This document shows positions 46,181 to 54,359 of a DNA stretch of 64,000 nucleotides, one piece after another. A model generated the notes under the pieces. It worked only from the letters and a program-made list of their open reading frames with translations, was not told where the DNA came from and did no database searches. Position 1 is the stretch's first letter. The number at the start of each line of letters is the position of its first letter. The stretch comes from Bradyrhizobium paxllaeri (GTDB taxonomy: Bacteria > Pseudomonadota > Alphaproteobacteria > Rhizobiales > Xanthobacteraceae), in NCBI RefSeq assembly GCF_001693515.2, contig NZ_CP042968.1, positions 4,464,001-4,528,000 of the forward strand, written 5' to 3'. The position numbers and the translations under genes were made by a program.

Positions 46181-47614
46181 ATGATTTCCTCTACCTCCCA
46201 AACTGACACCGTCCATGTGATTGGCGGCGGCCTCGCCGGCTCGGAAGCTGCCTGGCAGGTCGCCACTGCCGGCATTCGCGTGGTCCTGCACGAGATGCGC
46301 CCGCAGCGGATGACCGAGGCGCACCGCACCGAAGGCCTGGCCGAACTGGTCTGCTCCAATTCGTTCCGCTCAGACGATGCCGCCAACAACGCCGTCGGCC
46401 TGCTGCATGCCGAGATGCGTCGGCTGGGATCGCTGATCATGCGCGCCGCCGACGCCAACCAGGTGCCCGCCGGCGGGGCGCTGGCAGTCGACCGCGACGG
46501 GTTTTCGGCTGCCGTCACCAAGGCTCTCCATGACCACCCCCTGATCGAGATCGCCCGCTCCGAGATTGCCGGCCTGCCGCCCGCTGAGTGGAGCAACGTG
46601 ATCGTCGCGACCGGCCCCCTCACCTCGGCGCCATTGGCTGACGCCATTCGCGAGCTGACGGACGAGAGCGCGCTGGCGTTTTTCGACGCGATCGCGCCGA
46701 TCGTCCACAAGGATTCCATCGACATGTCGGTGGCGTGGTTTCAGTCGCGCTACGACAAGGTCGGGCCCGGCGGCACCGGCGCCGATTACATCAACTGCCC
46801 GATGACGAAGGAGCAGTATGACGCCTTCGTCGCGGCATTGCTGGCCGGCGAGAAGGTCGATTTCAAGGACTGGGAGACCAACACGCCCTATTTCGACGGC
46901 TGCCTCCCCGTCGAGGTGATGGCCGAGCGCGGCCACGAGACGCTGCGGCACGGGCCGATGAAGCCGGTCGGGCTGACCAATCCGCACAATCCGACGGTGA
47001 AGCCCTATGCCATCGTCCAGCTTCGCCAGGACAACAAGCTCGGCACGCTCTACAACATCGTCGGCTTCCAGACCAAGCTGAACTACGGCGCGCAGCAGCG
47101 CGTGTTCCGCACCATTCCGGGGCTCGAGAACGCCGAATTCGCCCGGCTCGGCGGCCTGCACCGCAACACCTTCCTGAACTCGCCAAAGCTGCTGGATGGC
47201 CAGTTGCGGCTGCGTGCGCAGCCACGGCTGCGCTTTGCCGGCCAGATGACGGGCTGCGAGGGTTATGTGGAATCCGCCAGCATCGGGCTGATCGCAGGCC
47301 TCTACGCTGCGGCGAACGCCCGGGCGCAATCGCTTGAACCGCCGCCCGCGACCACGGCGCTGGGCTCGCTGCTCGGCCATATCACTGGGGGCCATATCGA
47401 AACCATTGAGGCGGGCACGCGCTCATTCCAGCCGATGAACATCAATTTCGGGCTATTCCCGCCGCTTGCGAGCGTGCCCACCAAGAAGGCGGACGGCACG
47501 CGGCTGCGCGGCAACGAGAAGACGGTCGCCAAGAAGCAGGCGCTCGGTGCGCGGGCGCTGACCGATCTCGATCGCTGGATCGCCGAGCATCTCGGCGTAG
47601 CGGCGGCGGCGTAA
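46181..47614 (+). CDS. trmFO: tRNA (uracil-54-C5) methyltransferase, folate/FAD-dependent
   Basis: 477 residues. It uses methylenetetrahydrofolate and FADH2 to make ribothymidine in the T-loop of tRNA. The FAD-binding [20 protein letters not shown] opens the protein; [20 protein letters not shown] and [35 protein letters not shown] and [21 protein letters not shown] are family-diagnostic, with the catalytic Cys residues in SNSFRSD-adjacent LVCSNS and in TGCEGY. It starts right after a family G repeat and is followed after 4 bp by the kinase-fusion gene. Confidence 0.96.
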   Translation: MISSTSQTDTVHVIGGGLAGSEAAWQVATAGIRVVLHEMRPQRMTEAHRTEGLAELVCSNSFRSDDAANNAVGLLHAEMRRLGSLIMRAADANQVPAGGALAVDRDGFSAAVTKALHDHPLIEIARSEIAGLPPAEWSNVIVATGPLTSAPLADAIRELTDESALAFFDAIAPIVHKDSIDMSVAWFQSRYDKVGPGGTGADYINCPMTKEQYDAFVAALLAGEKVDFKDWETNTPYFDGCLPVEVMAERGHETLRHGPMKPVGLTNPHNPTVKPYAIVQLRQDNKLGTLYNIVGFQTKLNYGAQQRVFRTIPGLENAEFARLGGLHRNTFLNSPKLLDGQLRLRAQPRLRFAGQMTGCEGYVESASIGLIAGLYAAANARAQSLEPPPATTALGSLLGHITGGHIETIEAGTRSFQPMNINFGLFPPLASVPTKKADGTRLRGNEKTVAKKQALGARALTDLDRWIAEHLGVAAAA

Positions 47615-47618
47615 TCCC

Positions 47619-48716
47619 ATGGCTCTGCCGAAAGACGACGCCGCGACGCTGTCGGCGCGATGGACCGAAGGCGTGCTGCTGAAGCGCGACGTTTTCTCAA
47701 CGGTCGAGCGCGGCCGTTTTCGCGACGAGGACGGCGAGGTCGATGCAGTGCTGCGCCGGCTCGATCAGGTGCCGCTGTGGTCCTATCCCCTCGCCCGCCA
47801 CCTGTTTGCCCGCGAGCGCCGCGCGCTGGCGCTGGCGCGTGATCTCGACGTCGGCCCCAAACTGCTGTGGGCAGGACGGAAGGCACTGGTGCGCGGCTTC
47901 ATCGACGGCGTCGCGCTGCATCTGGCAAAGCCCCATGGCGACGTCGCCTATTTCCGCTCGGCCAAATCAGCGCTCCGCAAGCTGCATCGCGCCGGCATCT
48001 GCCACAACGATCTCGCCAAGGAGCAGAACTGGCTGGTCGGCCGCGACGGCCGCGCCTACCTCACCGACTTTCAACTGGCCGCCTGCTTTTCGACCCGAAG
48101 CCGGCTGTTCCGGATCGCGGCCTATGAGGATCTGCGGCATATGCTGAAGCACAAGCGCAGCTATGCGCCGTCGGCGCTGACGCCGATGGAGCGCAAGATT
48201 CTCGCGCGCAAATCCTTTGTCGCCAGCCTCTGGCTCAAGACCGGCAAGAAGGTCTATCAGGCCATCACCCGCGGCCTGTTCAACTTCACCGATCGCGAAG
48301 GCGGCGGCCGCCGGCTGGTCAACGACGCACCTGTCCTGATCGAGCTGATCCGGAAGAATCCCGATGTGCGCGATACCGCCATTGTCGCCTTCGCCGACCG
48401 GCGCAGCGGCGTCGGGCTGTATGCCTTTGTCGAGGCCGACAAGGTCGAGCTGGAAAAGCAGTTGCGCAGCGAGCTTGCCGCCGCCAAGGGCGTCAAACCG
48501 CCGGAGCATATCCAGGTGGTGCATGCCCTGCCGCGCGATGCCGCCGGCAAGCCGCGCACGGAGATCCTGCAGCTCGTCGCGATGAACCAGGTCGACCTGA
48601 TCGAGCCGCTGATCAACAACGAGGTCGACCGCGCCTTCCTGAAGGACATTCTGGAGAGCCGGAAAAATTTGCGGGACCGGTTCAATTTCGAAAGCAGCGA
48701 ATTGAATTCGCGGTAG
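47619..48716 (+). CDS. Atypical protein kinase fused to an acyl-CoA-synthetase C-terminal subdomain
   Basis: 365 residues. Residues about 20-200 form a small RIO/Kdo-kinase-like fold: LFARERRALALARDLDVGPK, catalytic loop ICHNDLAKEQNWLV (His-x-Asp, Asn) near 127-140 and TDFQLA in the DFG position near 148. Residues about 232-325 instead match the ANL-superfamily C-terminal subdomain: IRKNPDVRDTAIVAFADRRS, GLYAFVEADKVELEKQLR, HIQVVHALPRDAAGKPRTEI, including the Lys of the A10-like motif (AGKPR). Read 4 bp after trmFO. The adenylation core itself is absent. Confidence 0.78.
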   Translation: MALPKDDAATLSARWTEGVLLKRDVFSTVERGRFRDEDGEVDAVLRRLDQVPLWSYPLARHLFARERRALALARDLDVGPKLLWAGRKALVRGFIDGVALHLAKPHGDVAYFRSAKSALRKLHRAGICHNDLAKEQNWLVGRDGRAYLTDFQLAACFSTRSRLFRIAAYEDLRHMLKHKRSYAPSALTPMERKILARKSFVASLWLKTGKKVYQAITRGLFNFTDREGGGRRLVNDAPVLIELIRKNPDVRDTAIVAFADRRSGVGLYAFVEADKVELEKQLRSELAAAKGVKPPEHIQVVHALPRDAAGKPRTEILQLVAMNQVDLIEPLINNEVDRAFLKDILESRKNLRDRFNFESSELNSR

Positions 48717-48725
48717 GCGCTCCGA

Positions 48726-48803
48726 CGTCATTACGAGCGAAGCGAAGCAATCCATCTATCCCCGCGTTGAGGCATGGATTGCTTCGCTTCGCTCGCAATG
48801 ACG
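48726..48803. repeat. Dispersed palindromic repeat, family C, copy 2
   Basis: CGTCATTACGAGCGAAGCGA and CTTCGCTCGCAATGACG arms with AAGCAATCCAT/ATGGATTGCTT inside, 78 bp; between convergent genes, where it may end transcription from both sides. Confidence 0.85.
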
Positions 48804-48821
48804 CGGCAAGGGCGGAGTTCT

Positions 48822-49685
48822 CTACCCGCCAAACTCCTTGGTCCGCGAAGCGCGCCACAGCGTCCACAGGATCCGCAGTCGCGACGTTGCCTGCGGGACG
48901 AACGGATCGGCATCGGCACGCGACATGCGCTTCAGATCGCGGTGGGTTAGCGTCAACGGCAGGAACACCGGCCGCACCGGCGGCGGCACGTGCGCGAGCA
49001 GCTCGAAAGCCGTGCGGAGATGCTTTCGTGCCTCTCCGATCAGCTGGTCGATCGCAGCACGCGCCTGTGGCGTCTGCTTGCCTGCAAATACCTGCTCCAT
49101 TCCGCTGCCATGTTGCAGCAGCAATTGCAGCGGCACGAAAAGCTGGCGCCGTGCGGCATCGTGCGGCAACGCGGTGAGTACCTGCGCGATTCCCTGCGCC
49201 AGCCCGCCATGGCGCGCGAGATGGTCGATCGCGGCCGACGGCGGTGCCGCGATCCGCGCAGCCAGCGAGAACAGCGCCGAGGCGGTATCGGTGGCATACC
49301 CCTCCAGCGCCGCCATCGACGGCATCGGATCGTTGTAGAGGTCGAATTGATGCTCCTCGATCAGCCGCAACAGCGGCTCGATCGGCAGGCGGAATTCGCC
49401 GATCGTTTGCCGCAGTTCGGCTGCGACCGGATTGCCCTCGACGCCGCCATGGCCGGCGCCTTCCAGCATATCGGTCCACCATTGCATCCGCATTTCGCCT
49501 GGCAATGGCTGGCTGACTTGCTCGCGCACGCGAGAGATCTCGACATTGAAGGCATAGATCGCGAGCAGTGCGCGGCGATGAACCGCCGGCAGGAACAGCG
49601 TCGACGCGTAGCGGACGAAGTCGTGCGTGCGCACCAGATCGGCGCAGAACGCGGCAGAATCCTTCGACGTCGCGGCCTCGCTCAT
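48822..49685 (-). CDS. Squalene/phytoene synthase-fold protein, NDUFAF6-like
   Basis: 287 residues with the all-helical trans-isoprenyl diphosphate synthase, head-to-head fold: HDFVRYASTLFLPAVHRRAL, LAIYAFNVEISRVREQV, RMQWWTDMLEG, YATDTASALFSLAARIA, HGGLAQGIAQVLTALPHDAA. The Asp-rich motifs needed for farnesyl diphosphate are replaced (NVEISRVRE in place of the first DxxxD, no second), so it is unlikely to be a terpene synthase. This matches the group of human NDUFAF6, a complex I assembly factor. Its start overlaps the NDUFAF3-like gene by 4 bp. Confidence 0.82.
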   Translation of the reverse strand: MSEAATSKDSAAFCADLVRTHDFVRYASTLFLPAVHRRALLAIYAFNVEISRVREQVSQPLPGEMRMQWWTDMLEGAGHGGVEGNPVAAELRQTIGEFRLPIEPLLRLIEEHQFDLYNDPMPSMAALEGYATDTASALFSLAARIAAPPSAAIDHLARHGGLAQGIAQVLTALPHDAARRQLFVPLQLLLQHGSGMEQVFAGKQTPQARAAIDQLIGEARKHLRTAFELLAHVPPPVRPVFLPLTLTHRDLKRMSRADADPFVPQATSRLRILWTLWRASRTKEFGG

Positions 49686-50065
49686 GGCACCGCGATCAGC
49701 GCCGCCGCGACGCGCCGCCGTTCGCCCAGCATGATGTTGTAGGTGCGAATCGCAGGCCCCGTCTGCATCGCATCAAGCACCACGCGCACGGCGCGCAGCG
49801 CCTCGCGCAGGCCCCGCGGCGGGACCCAGACCTCCGTGCCGGTGCCGACGATCAGCGTGTCGATGGAATTGGCGGCCTTGAACACGCGCGCCAGCGAATA
49901 CTCGTCGATCTCGGCAGGTTTCGTCACCGGCCAGGCCCAGATCGCATCCGGCAGGCACAACAGCGACCCGCGATGCGACATGTCGGCGAAGGCGAAGCCG
50001 CCCTTGCCGTAGGCCTCGATCGGCGCCGACCTCGGAAGATGGGGAGCGTCCGAGGATGTGGCCAT
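49682..50065 (-). CDS. Mth938-fold (DUF498) protein, NDUFAF3-like
   Basis: 127 residues. The small Mth938-like fold is clear: APIEAYGKGGFAFADMSHRG, SLLCLPDAIWAWPVTKPAEI, FKAANSIDTLIVGTGTEVWV, PPRGLREALRAVRVVLDAMQ, AIRTYNIMLGERRRVAAALI. Human NDUFAF3 has this fold and assembles respiratory complex I. It lies 3 bp after secF and overlaps the NDUFAF6-like gene, so export genes and both factors are in one operon. Confidence 0.88.
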   Translation of the reverse strand: MATSSDAPHLPRSAPIEAYGKGGFAFADMSHRGSLLCLPDAIWAWPVTKPAEIDEYSLARVFKAANSIDTLIVGTGTEVWVPPRGLREALRAVRVVLDAMQTGPAIRTYNIMLGERRRVAAALIAVP

Positions 50066-50068
50066 GAT

Positions 50069-51070
50069 TTACTTCTTCGCAGGCGTGTCCGGCGCGTCGC
50101 GGTGCTCGCCAACACCGAGATAGATCAGGATCGGCGCCGCAATGAAGATCGAGGTGTAGGTACCGACCAGCACGACGCCGAACATCATCACAGCCGTGAA
50201 GCTATGGATCGCGTGGCCGCCGAACAAGAGCAGCGCAAGCAAGGCCAGCGTCACCGTAACGTGGGTGATGATCGAGCGCGAAAGCGTCGAATTGATGGAT
50301 TCGTTCAGAAGCTGCGGCATCGGCATCTTCTTGTAGCGCCGCAGCATTTCCCGGATGCGGTCGTAGATGACGACCGTGTCGTTCAGCGAGTAGCCGAGAA
50401 TCGTCAAAAGCGCCGCGATGCTGGTCAGGTCGAAATCGACCTGCGAGATCGACATGAAGCCGATCGTCAGCACGATGTCATGGACGTTGGCGATCATGGC
50501 ACCGAGCGCGAACTGCCATTCGAACCGGAACCAGAGATAGATCAGGATGCCGACGATCGCGAGCATCAGGCCGACCATGCCGAAGGCCAACAGCTCACCG
50601 GAAACGCGCGGTCCGACCACTTCGACGCGGCGGTATTCGACGCTGTCACCGAGCGCGCCGCGCACCTTCCCCACGGCAGCCTGCTGGGCGGCGTCGCCGC
50701 CCGGCTGTTCGGCCACCCGGATCAGCACGTCGTTCGGACCACCGAACTGCTGCAACTGGATATCGCCAAGCCCGAGCGTGCTCAGTTGCGCGCGCATCGC
50801 GCCGATATCGGCGGGGCCGGACTTGTTCTGCACTTCCAGCAGCGTGCCGCCCCTGAAATCGATGCCGAAATTCAGCCCGTGGGTGAAGAACAGCACGATC
50901 GCGACAATCGACAGCGCTGCCGAGATCGGAAAGCTGATGCGGCGAAAGCGCGTGAAATCGAAGTGCGTATCGTCGGGGACGATGCGCAGCGGCGGCAACA
51001 GATCGAAGATGGCGACGATGGTCAGGATGACGACCAGAACGCCCAGCGCAATGAGAACGTATTGAGTCAC
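50069..51070 (-). CDS. secF: Protein translocase subunit SecF
   Basis: 333 residues from the GTG at 51070. An RND-type membrane protein with six helices that, with SecD, uses the proton gradient to help pull preproteins through SecYEG. Landmarks: GLNFGIDFRGGTLLEVQ, the periplasmic P1-like part, FRFEWQFALGAMIANVHDIV, TILGYSLNDTVVIYDRIREM, ITHVTVTLALLALLLFGGHA, GTYTSIFIAAPIL. It is 10 bp after secD. Confidence 0.97.
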   Translation of the reverse strand: MTQYVLIALGVLVVILTIVAIFDLLPPLRIVPDDTHFDFTRFRRISFPISAALSIVAIVLFFTHGLNFGIDFRGGTLLEVQNKSGPADIGAMRAQLSTLGLGDIQLQQFGGPNDVLIRVAEQPGGDAAQQAAVGKVRGALGDSVEYRRVEVVGPRVSGELLAFGMVGLMLAIVGILIYLWFRFEWQFALGAMIANVHDIVLTIGFMSISQVDFDLTSIAALLTILGYSLNDTVVIYDRIREMLRRYKKMPMPQLLNESINSTLSRSIITHVTVTLALLALLLFGGHAIHSFTAVMMFGVVLVGTYTSIFIAAPILIYLGVGEHRDAPDTPAKK

Positions 51071-51080
51071 GGTGGGGTTC

Positions 51081-52679
51081 CTAGATCGGCACGGTCTTCG
51101 GTCGCTTCCACCGTACCCAACCGGCAACGATCAGGCTGGTGAGCGTAAACGCTGTAAAGACCGTGGTGATAATGCCGATGCCGAGCGTAACGGCGAAGCC
51201 GCGGACCGGGCCGGTGCCGATGTAGAACAGCACCGCAGCGGCGATGAAGGTGGTAATGTTGGAGTCCAGAATTGTCGCCAATGCGCGCCGGAATCCGGCA
51301 TCGATTGCCGAAATCGCGTTGCGGCCGTGTCGGAGCTCTTCCCGGATGCGCTCATAGATCAGCACGTTGGAGTCGACCGCGATGCCGACCGTCAGCACGA
51401 CACCGGCGATGCCGGGCAGCGTCAGAGTGGCGTTGAGCAGCGAAAGGATGCCGAAGATCATCGCGACGTTGATGGCGACCGCGATGTTGGCAAAGACGCC
51501 GAACAGCCGGTAGGTCAGCAGCATGAACACGATGACCATGATGGACCCGACATAGGCCGCCAGTTTGCCCTTCTCGATCGAGTCCTGGCCGAGGCCCGGA
51601 CCCACGGTACGCTCTTCGACGACGGTGAGCGGCGCCGGCAGCGCGCCGGCCCGCAGGAGCAGCGCGAGTTCGTTGGCGGCCTGCACGGTGAAACTGCCGG
51701 AGATCTGCCCCTGCCCGCCGGTAATCGGCTCGCGGATGACGGGCGCCGAGATCACCTTGTTATCAAGGACAATGGCAAATGGCTGCCCGACATTCTCCGA
51801 CGTCGCCTGAGCGAATTTGCGTGCCCCCGAAGTGTTGAACTTGAAGCTCACGATCGGCTCGTTGGTGCGCTGGTCGAAACCCGGCTGCGCATCGGTCAGA
51901 TCGCCGCCGGAAACCAGAACCTGCCGCTTGATGACGTAAGGCACCTTCGGCGTTTGCTCGCTCATCAGGACTTCCGAATCAGCCGGCACCCGTCCCGCCT
52001 GCGCCTGATCCGGCGAGACCGACGAATCGACCATGCGGAATTCCATCTTGGCAGTCTGGCCAAGGATGCGCTTCAGCTCGGTCGGATCCTGCAGACCCGG
52101 CACCTGAACCAGAATGCGGTCGGTGCCCTGCCGCTGGATCAGCGGCTCCACCGTACCCAACTGGTTGATACGGCGTTCGACGATCTGGATCGACTGCTCG
52201 TTGGTTTGCCGTATGCGTTCGGTGATCGCCGCTTGCGGCACCACAAGGCGGATCAAGCCACCGCCAGCGTCTGAAACCTCGAGGCTTCGCTGCCCGCTGG
52301 AGCCGAGCAGCCCGCCAAGCGGCTGCGAGAGTTCACGCAGCTTGGGAAGTGCCGCCTGAAGGTCGCTGTCCTTGACACGGACTTCGACAGCGTCGCCGCG
52401 CACCGCAAGACCGGTGTAACCGATCTTGGCTTCGCGCAGCACGCGGCGGGCCTCGTCGCGAACCTGATCCAGTCTTTCCTTCTTGATATAATTGGTATCG
52501 AGTTCGAGCAGCAGGTACGAGCCGCCCTGCAGATCGAGGCCGAGCACGATGTGGCGTTGCGCCCAGACCGGCCAGGTCTTCACCCGCTCCTGGGGAAAGA
52601 AGTTCGGAACCGCGAACAGGCAGACGATCAGCGCCGTCAGAATGATCGCCAGCGCCTTCCACCGCGAGAAATACAGCAT
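51081..52679 (-). CDS. secD: Protein translocase subunit SecD
   Basis: 532 residues. Six transmembrane helices with a large periplasmic region between the first and second: LGLDLQGGSYLLLELDT, VVPQAAITERIRQTNEQSIQ, ERRINQLGTVEPLIQRQGTD, RILVQVPGLQDPTELKRILG; then SIEKGKLAAYVGSIMVIVFM, GVVLTVGIAVDSNVLIYERI and RALATILDSNITTFIAAAVL. It partners SecF and YajC. It is the normal length for alphaproteobacteria. Confidence 0.98.
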   Translation of the reverse strand: MLYFSRWKALAIILTALIVCLFAVPNFFPQERVKTWPVWAQRHIVLGLDLQGGSYLLLELDTNYIKKERLDQVRDEARRVLREAKIGYTGLAVRGDAVEVRVKDSDLQAALPKLRELSQPLGGLLGSSGQRSLEVSDAGGGLIRLVVPQAAITERIRQTNEQSIQIVERRINQLGTVEPLIQRQGTDRILVQVPGLQDPTELKRILGQTAKMEFRMVDSSVSPDQAQAGRVPADSEVLMSEQTPKVPYVIKRQVLVSGGDLTDAQPGFDQRTNEPIVSFKFNTSGARKFAQATSENVGQPFAIVLDNKVISAPVIREPITGGQGQISGSFTVQAANELALLLRAGALPAPLTVVEERTVGPGLGQDSIEKGKLAAYVGSIMVIVFMLLTYRLFGVFANIAVAINVAMIFGILSLLNATLTLPGIAGVVLTVGIAVDSNVLIYERIREELRHGRNAISAIDAGFRRALATILDSNITTFIAAAVLFYIGTGPVRGFAVTLGIGIITTVFTAFTLTSLIVAGWVRWKRPKTVPI

Positions 52680-52733
52680 CGAGTAGACCCGTCACATCCA
52701 GGAAAATGCGCCGCAACGCGCGGCGCGCAAAAC

Positions 52734-53096
52734 TCAGCTCGCGGACGTCTCGTCCTTGGCCTCACTCTTTTCCTTGGCCGGCTCGCCCTTGGCGCGGACG
52801 CCCGAGATCATCTGCCGCATCTGCCGCACGCGGACACCGTCCGAAATCTCGAACTCGATCTGGTCGTCGTCCACCACCTTGGTCACCTTGCCGACCAGGC
52901 CGCCCGAGGTGACGACGGTGTCGCCGCGGCGGATGTTTTTGACCAGTTCCTGGTGATCCTTGATCTTCTTCTGCTGCGGCCGCAGAATCAGGAAGTACAT
53001 GATCACGAAGATCAGCGCGAACGGCAGCAGCGACATCAGCATGCTGTTCGCATCGCCGCCGGCTGCAGCCTGGGCGTACGCAGGGGTAATCAGCAT
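52734..53096 (-). CDS. yajC: Preprotein translocase subunit YajC
   Basis: 120 residues; one transmembrane helix (SLLPFALIFVIMYFLILRP) then QQKKIKDHQELVKNIRRGDT, VVTSGGLVGKVTKVVDDDQI and a charged Lys/Glu tail. It sits in the SecDF-YajC complex. The N-terminus (MLITPAYAQAAAGGD) is typical. First gene of the yajC-secD-secF operon. Confidence 0.96.
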   Translation of the reverse strand: MLITPAYAQAAAGGDANSMLMSLLPFALIFVIMYFLILRPQQKKIKDHQELVKNIRRGDTVVTSGGLVGKVTKVVDDDQIEFEISDGVRVRQMRQMISGVRAKGEPAKEKSEAKDETSAS

Positions 53097-53305
53097 TCGA
53101 ACAATCCTCGTGAGACGGAAAAGAACCGGCCATGCCTGGGCATAGCGTCCCTAGGCAGAGCTTCCTGGGCATGTCGCCGGTCCGGGCAAATTTGCGCGGA
53201 CTATAGCGGCGGCGGGCCCAATTGCAACGCTGGCCGCCCCCTCATTTAGGCCGCTTGCGAGACCTTCCAAGGCCCGTTAAGGCTGCGCCGTCAGGAACTC
53301 CGGAA

Positions 53306-54277
53306 ATGTCGAAAAAAGCCAAGAAAACAGCGCCCCGTGCCGCCCCCAGGGCCGCCTCGCGAGCCCTTGCAAAAACCGCGACAAAACGTCCGGCAAGCAG
53401 CCTTAACGGCGCCACCGCCGAGCGGATAGCGACCGCGCTGGAAGCCATCGCCGGCCACCTCTCCGCGGCTTCCCCAGCAGGCGCCAGCCCCGAGTCGTTC
53501 GGCTCGGCCGATGCCTTCGTGTGGCATCCGGACGGACGGCTTTCGCCGGTGCCGCGCGTCAGCCGCGTCGATCTTGGCCTGCTCAAGGGCATCGACCGGA
53601 TGCGCGACATCCTGATCGAGAACACCGAGCGCTTTGCCGACGGGCTGCCCGCGAACAACGCCCTGCTGTGGGGCGCCCGCGGCATGGGCAAGTCGTCGCT
53701 GGTGAAGGCCGCTCATGCCAGCATCAATCTCGACCGCAAGCTGGCCGACCGGCTCAAGCTGATCGAGATCCACCGCGAGGACATCGAGAGCCTGCCCGGC
53801 CTGATGGACCTGCTGCGCAGCTCCGATTTCCGCTTCATCGTGTTCTGCGACGACCTCTCCTTCGACGGCAACGACGCCTCCTACAAGTCGCTCAAGGCGG
53901 TGCTGGAAGGCGGCATCGAGGGTCGCCCCGACAACGTCATTCTCTACGCTACTTCGAACCGCCGGCACCTGCTGGCGCGCGAGATGATCGAGAACGAACG
54001 CTCGACCGCGATCAACCCGGGCGAGGCGGTCGAGGAAAAGGTGTCGCTGTCGGACCGCTTTGGCCTGTGGCTCGGCTTTCATCGCTGCAGTCAGGACGAA
54101 TACCTCGCCATGGTCCGCGGCTATTGCGGCCATTTCGGCATCAAGATCGCCGACGACGAACTCGAGCGCGAGGCGCTGGAATGGTCGACCACCCGCGGCT
54201 CCCGGTCGGGCCGCGTCGCCTGGCAGTTCACGCAGGAACTGGCGGGACGGCTGGGTGTGCGACTTTCGGGGAAGTAG
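53306..54277 (+). CDS. DUF815-family AAA+ ATPase
   Basis: 323 residues from MSKKAKKTAPRAAPRAASRA (basic N-terminus), with AGGAA upstream. The P-loop LLWGARGMGKSSLVKAAH lies near residues 125-140, Walker B RFIVFCDDLSFDGND near 190, then ILYATSNRRHLLAREM (sensor 1) and SLSDRFGLWLGFHRCSQDEY. DUF815 proteins are DnaA/DnaC-like AAA+ proteins of unknown role, widespread next to sec/tat/nlpD genes in Rhizobiales. It runs divergently from yajC. Confidence 0.9.
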   Translation: MSKKAKKTAPRAAPRAASRALAKTATKRPASSLNGATAERIATALEAIAGHLSAASPAGASPESFGSADAFVWHPDGRLSPVPRVSRVDLGLLKGIDRMRDILIENTERFADGLPANNALLWGARGMGKSSLVKAAHASINLDRKLADRLKLIEIHREDIESLPGLMDLLRSSDFRFIVFCDDLSFDGNDASYKSLKAVLEGGIEGRPDNVILYATSNRRHLLAREMIENERSTAINPGEAVEEKVSLSDRFGLWLGFHRCSQDEYLAMVRGYCGHFGIKIADDELEREALEWSTTRGSRSGRVAWQFTQELAGRLGVRLSGK

Positions 54278-54359
54278 GTCGAGCCCGTAGATCCTATGGG
54301 TGGCAGGTGTTCAGGGGGTAAGTTGAGTTTGCGACCCCCACTCACCCAGAGGATCCACG

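Noticed and set aside
48822..49685. Calling the squalene/phytoene synthase-fold gene hpnC/hpnD or crtB
   Set aside because: The Asp-rich substrate-binding motifs are missing and no hopanoid or carotenoid genes are adjacent.
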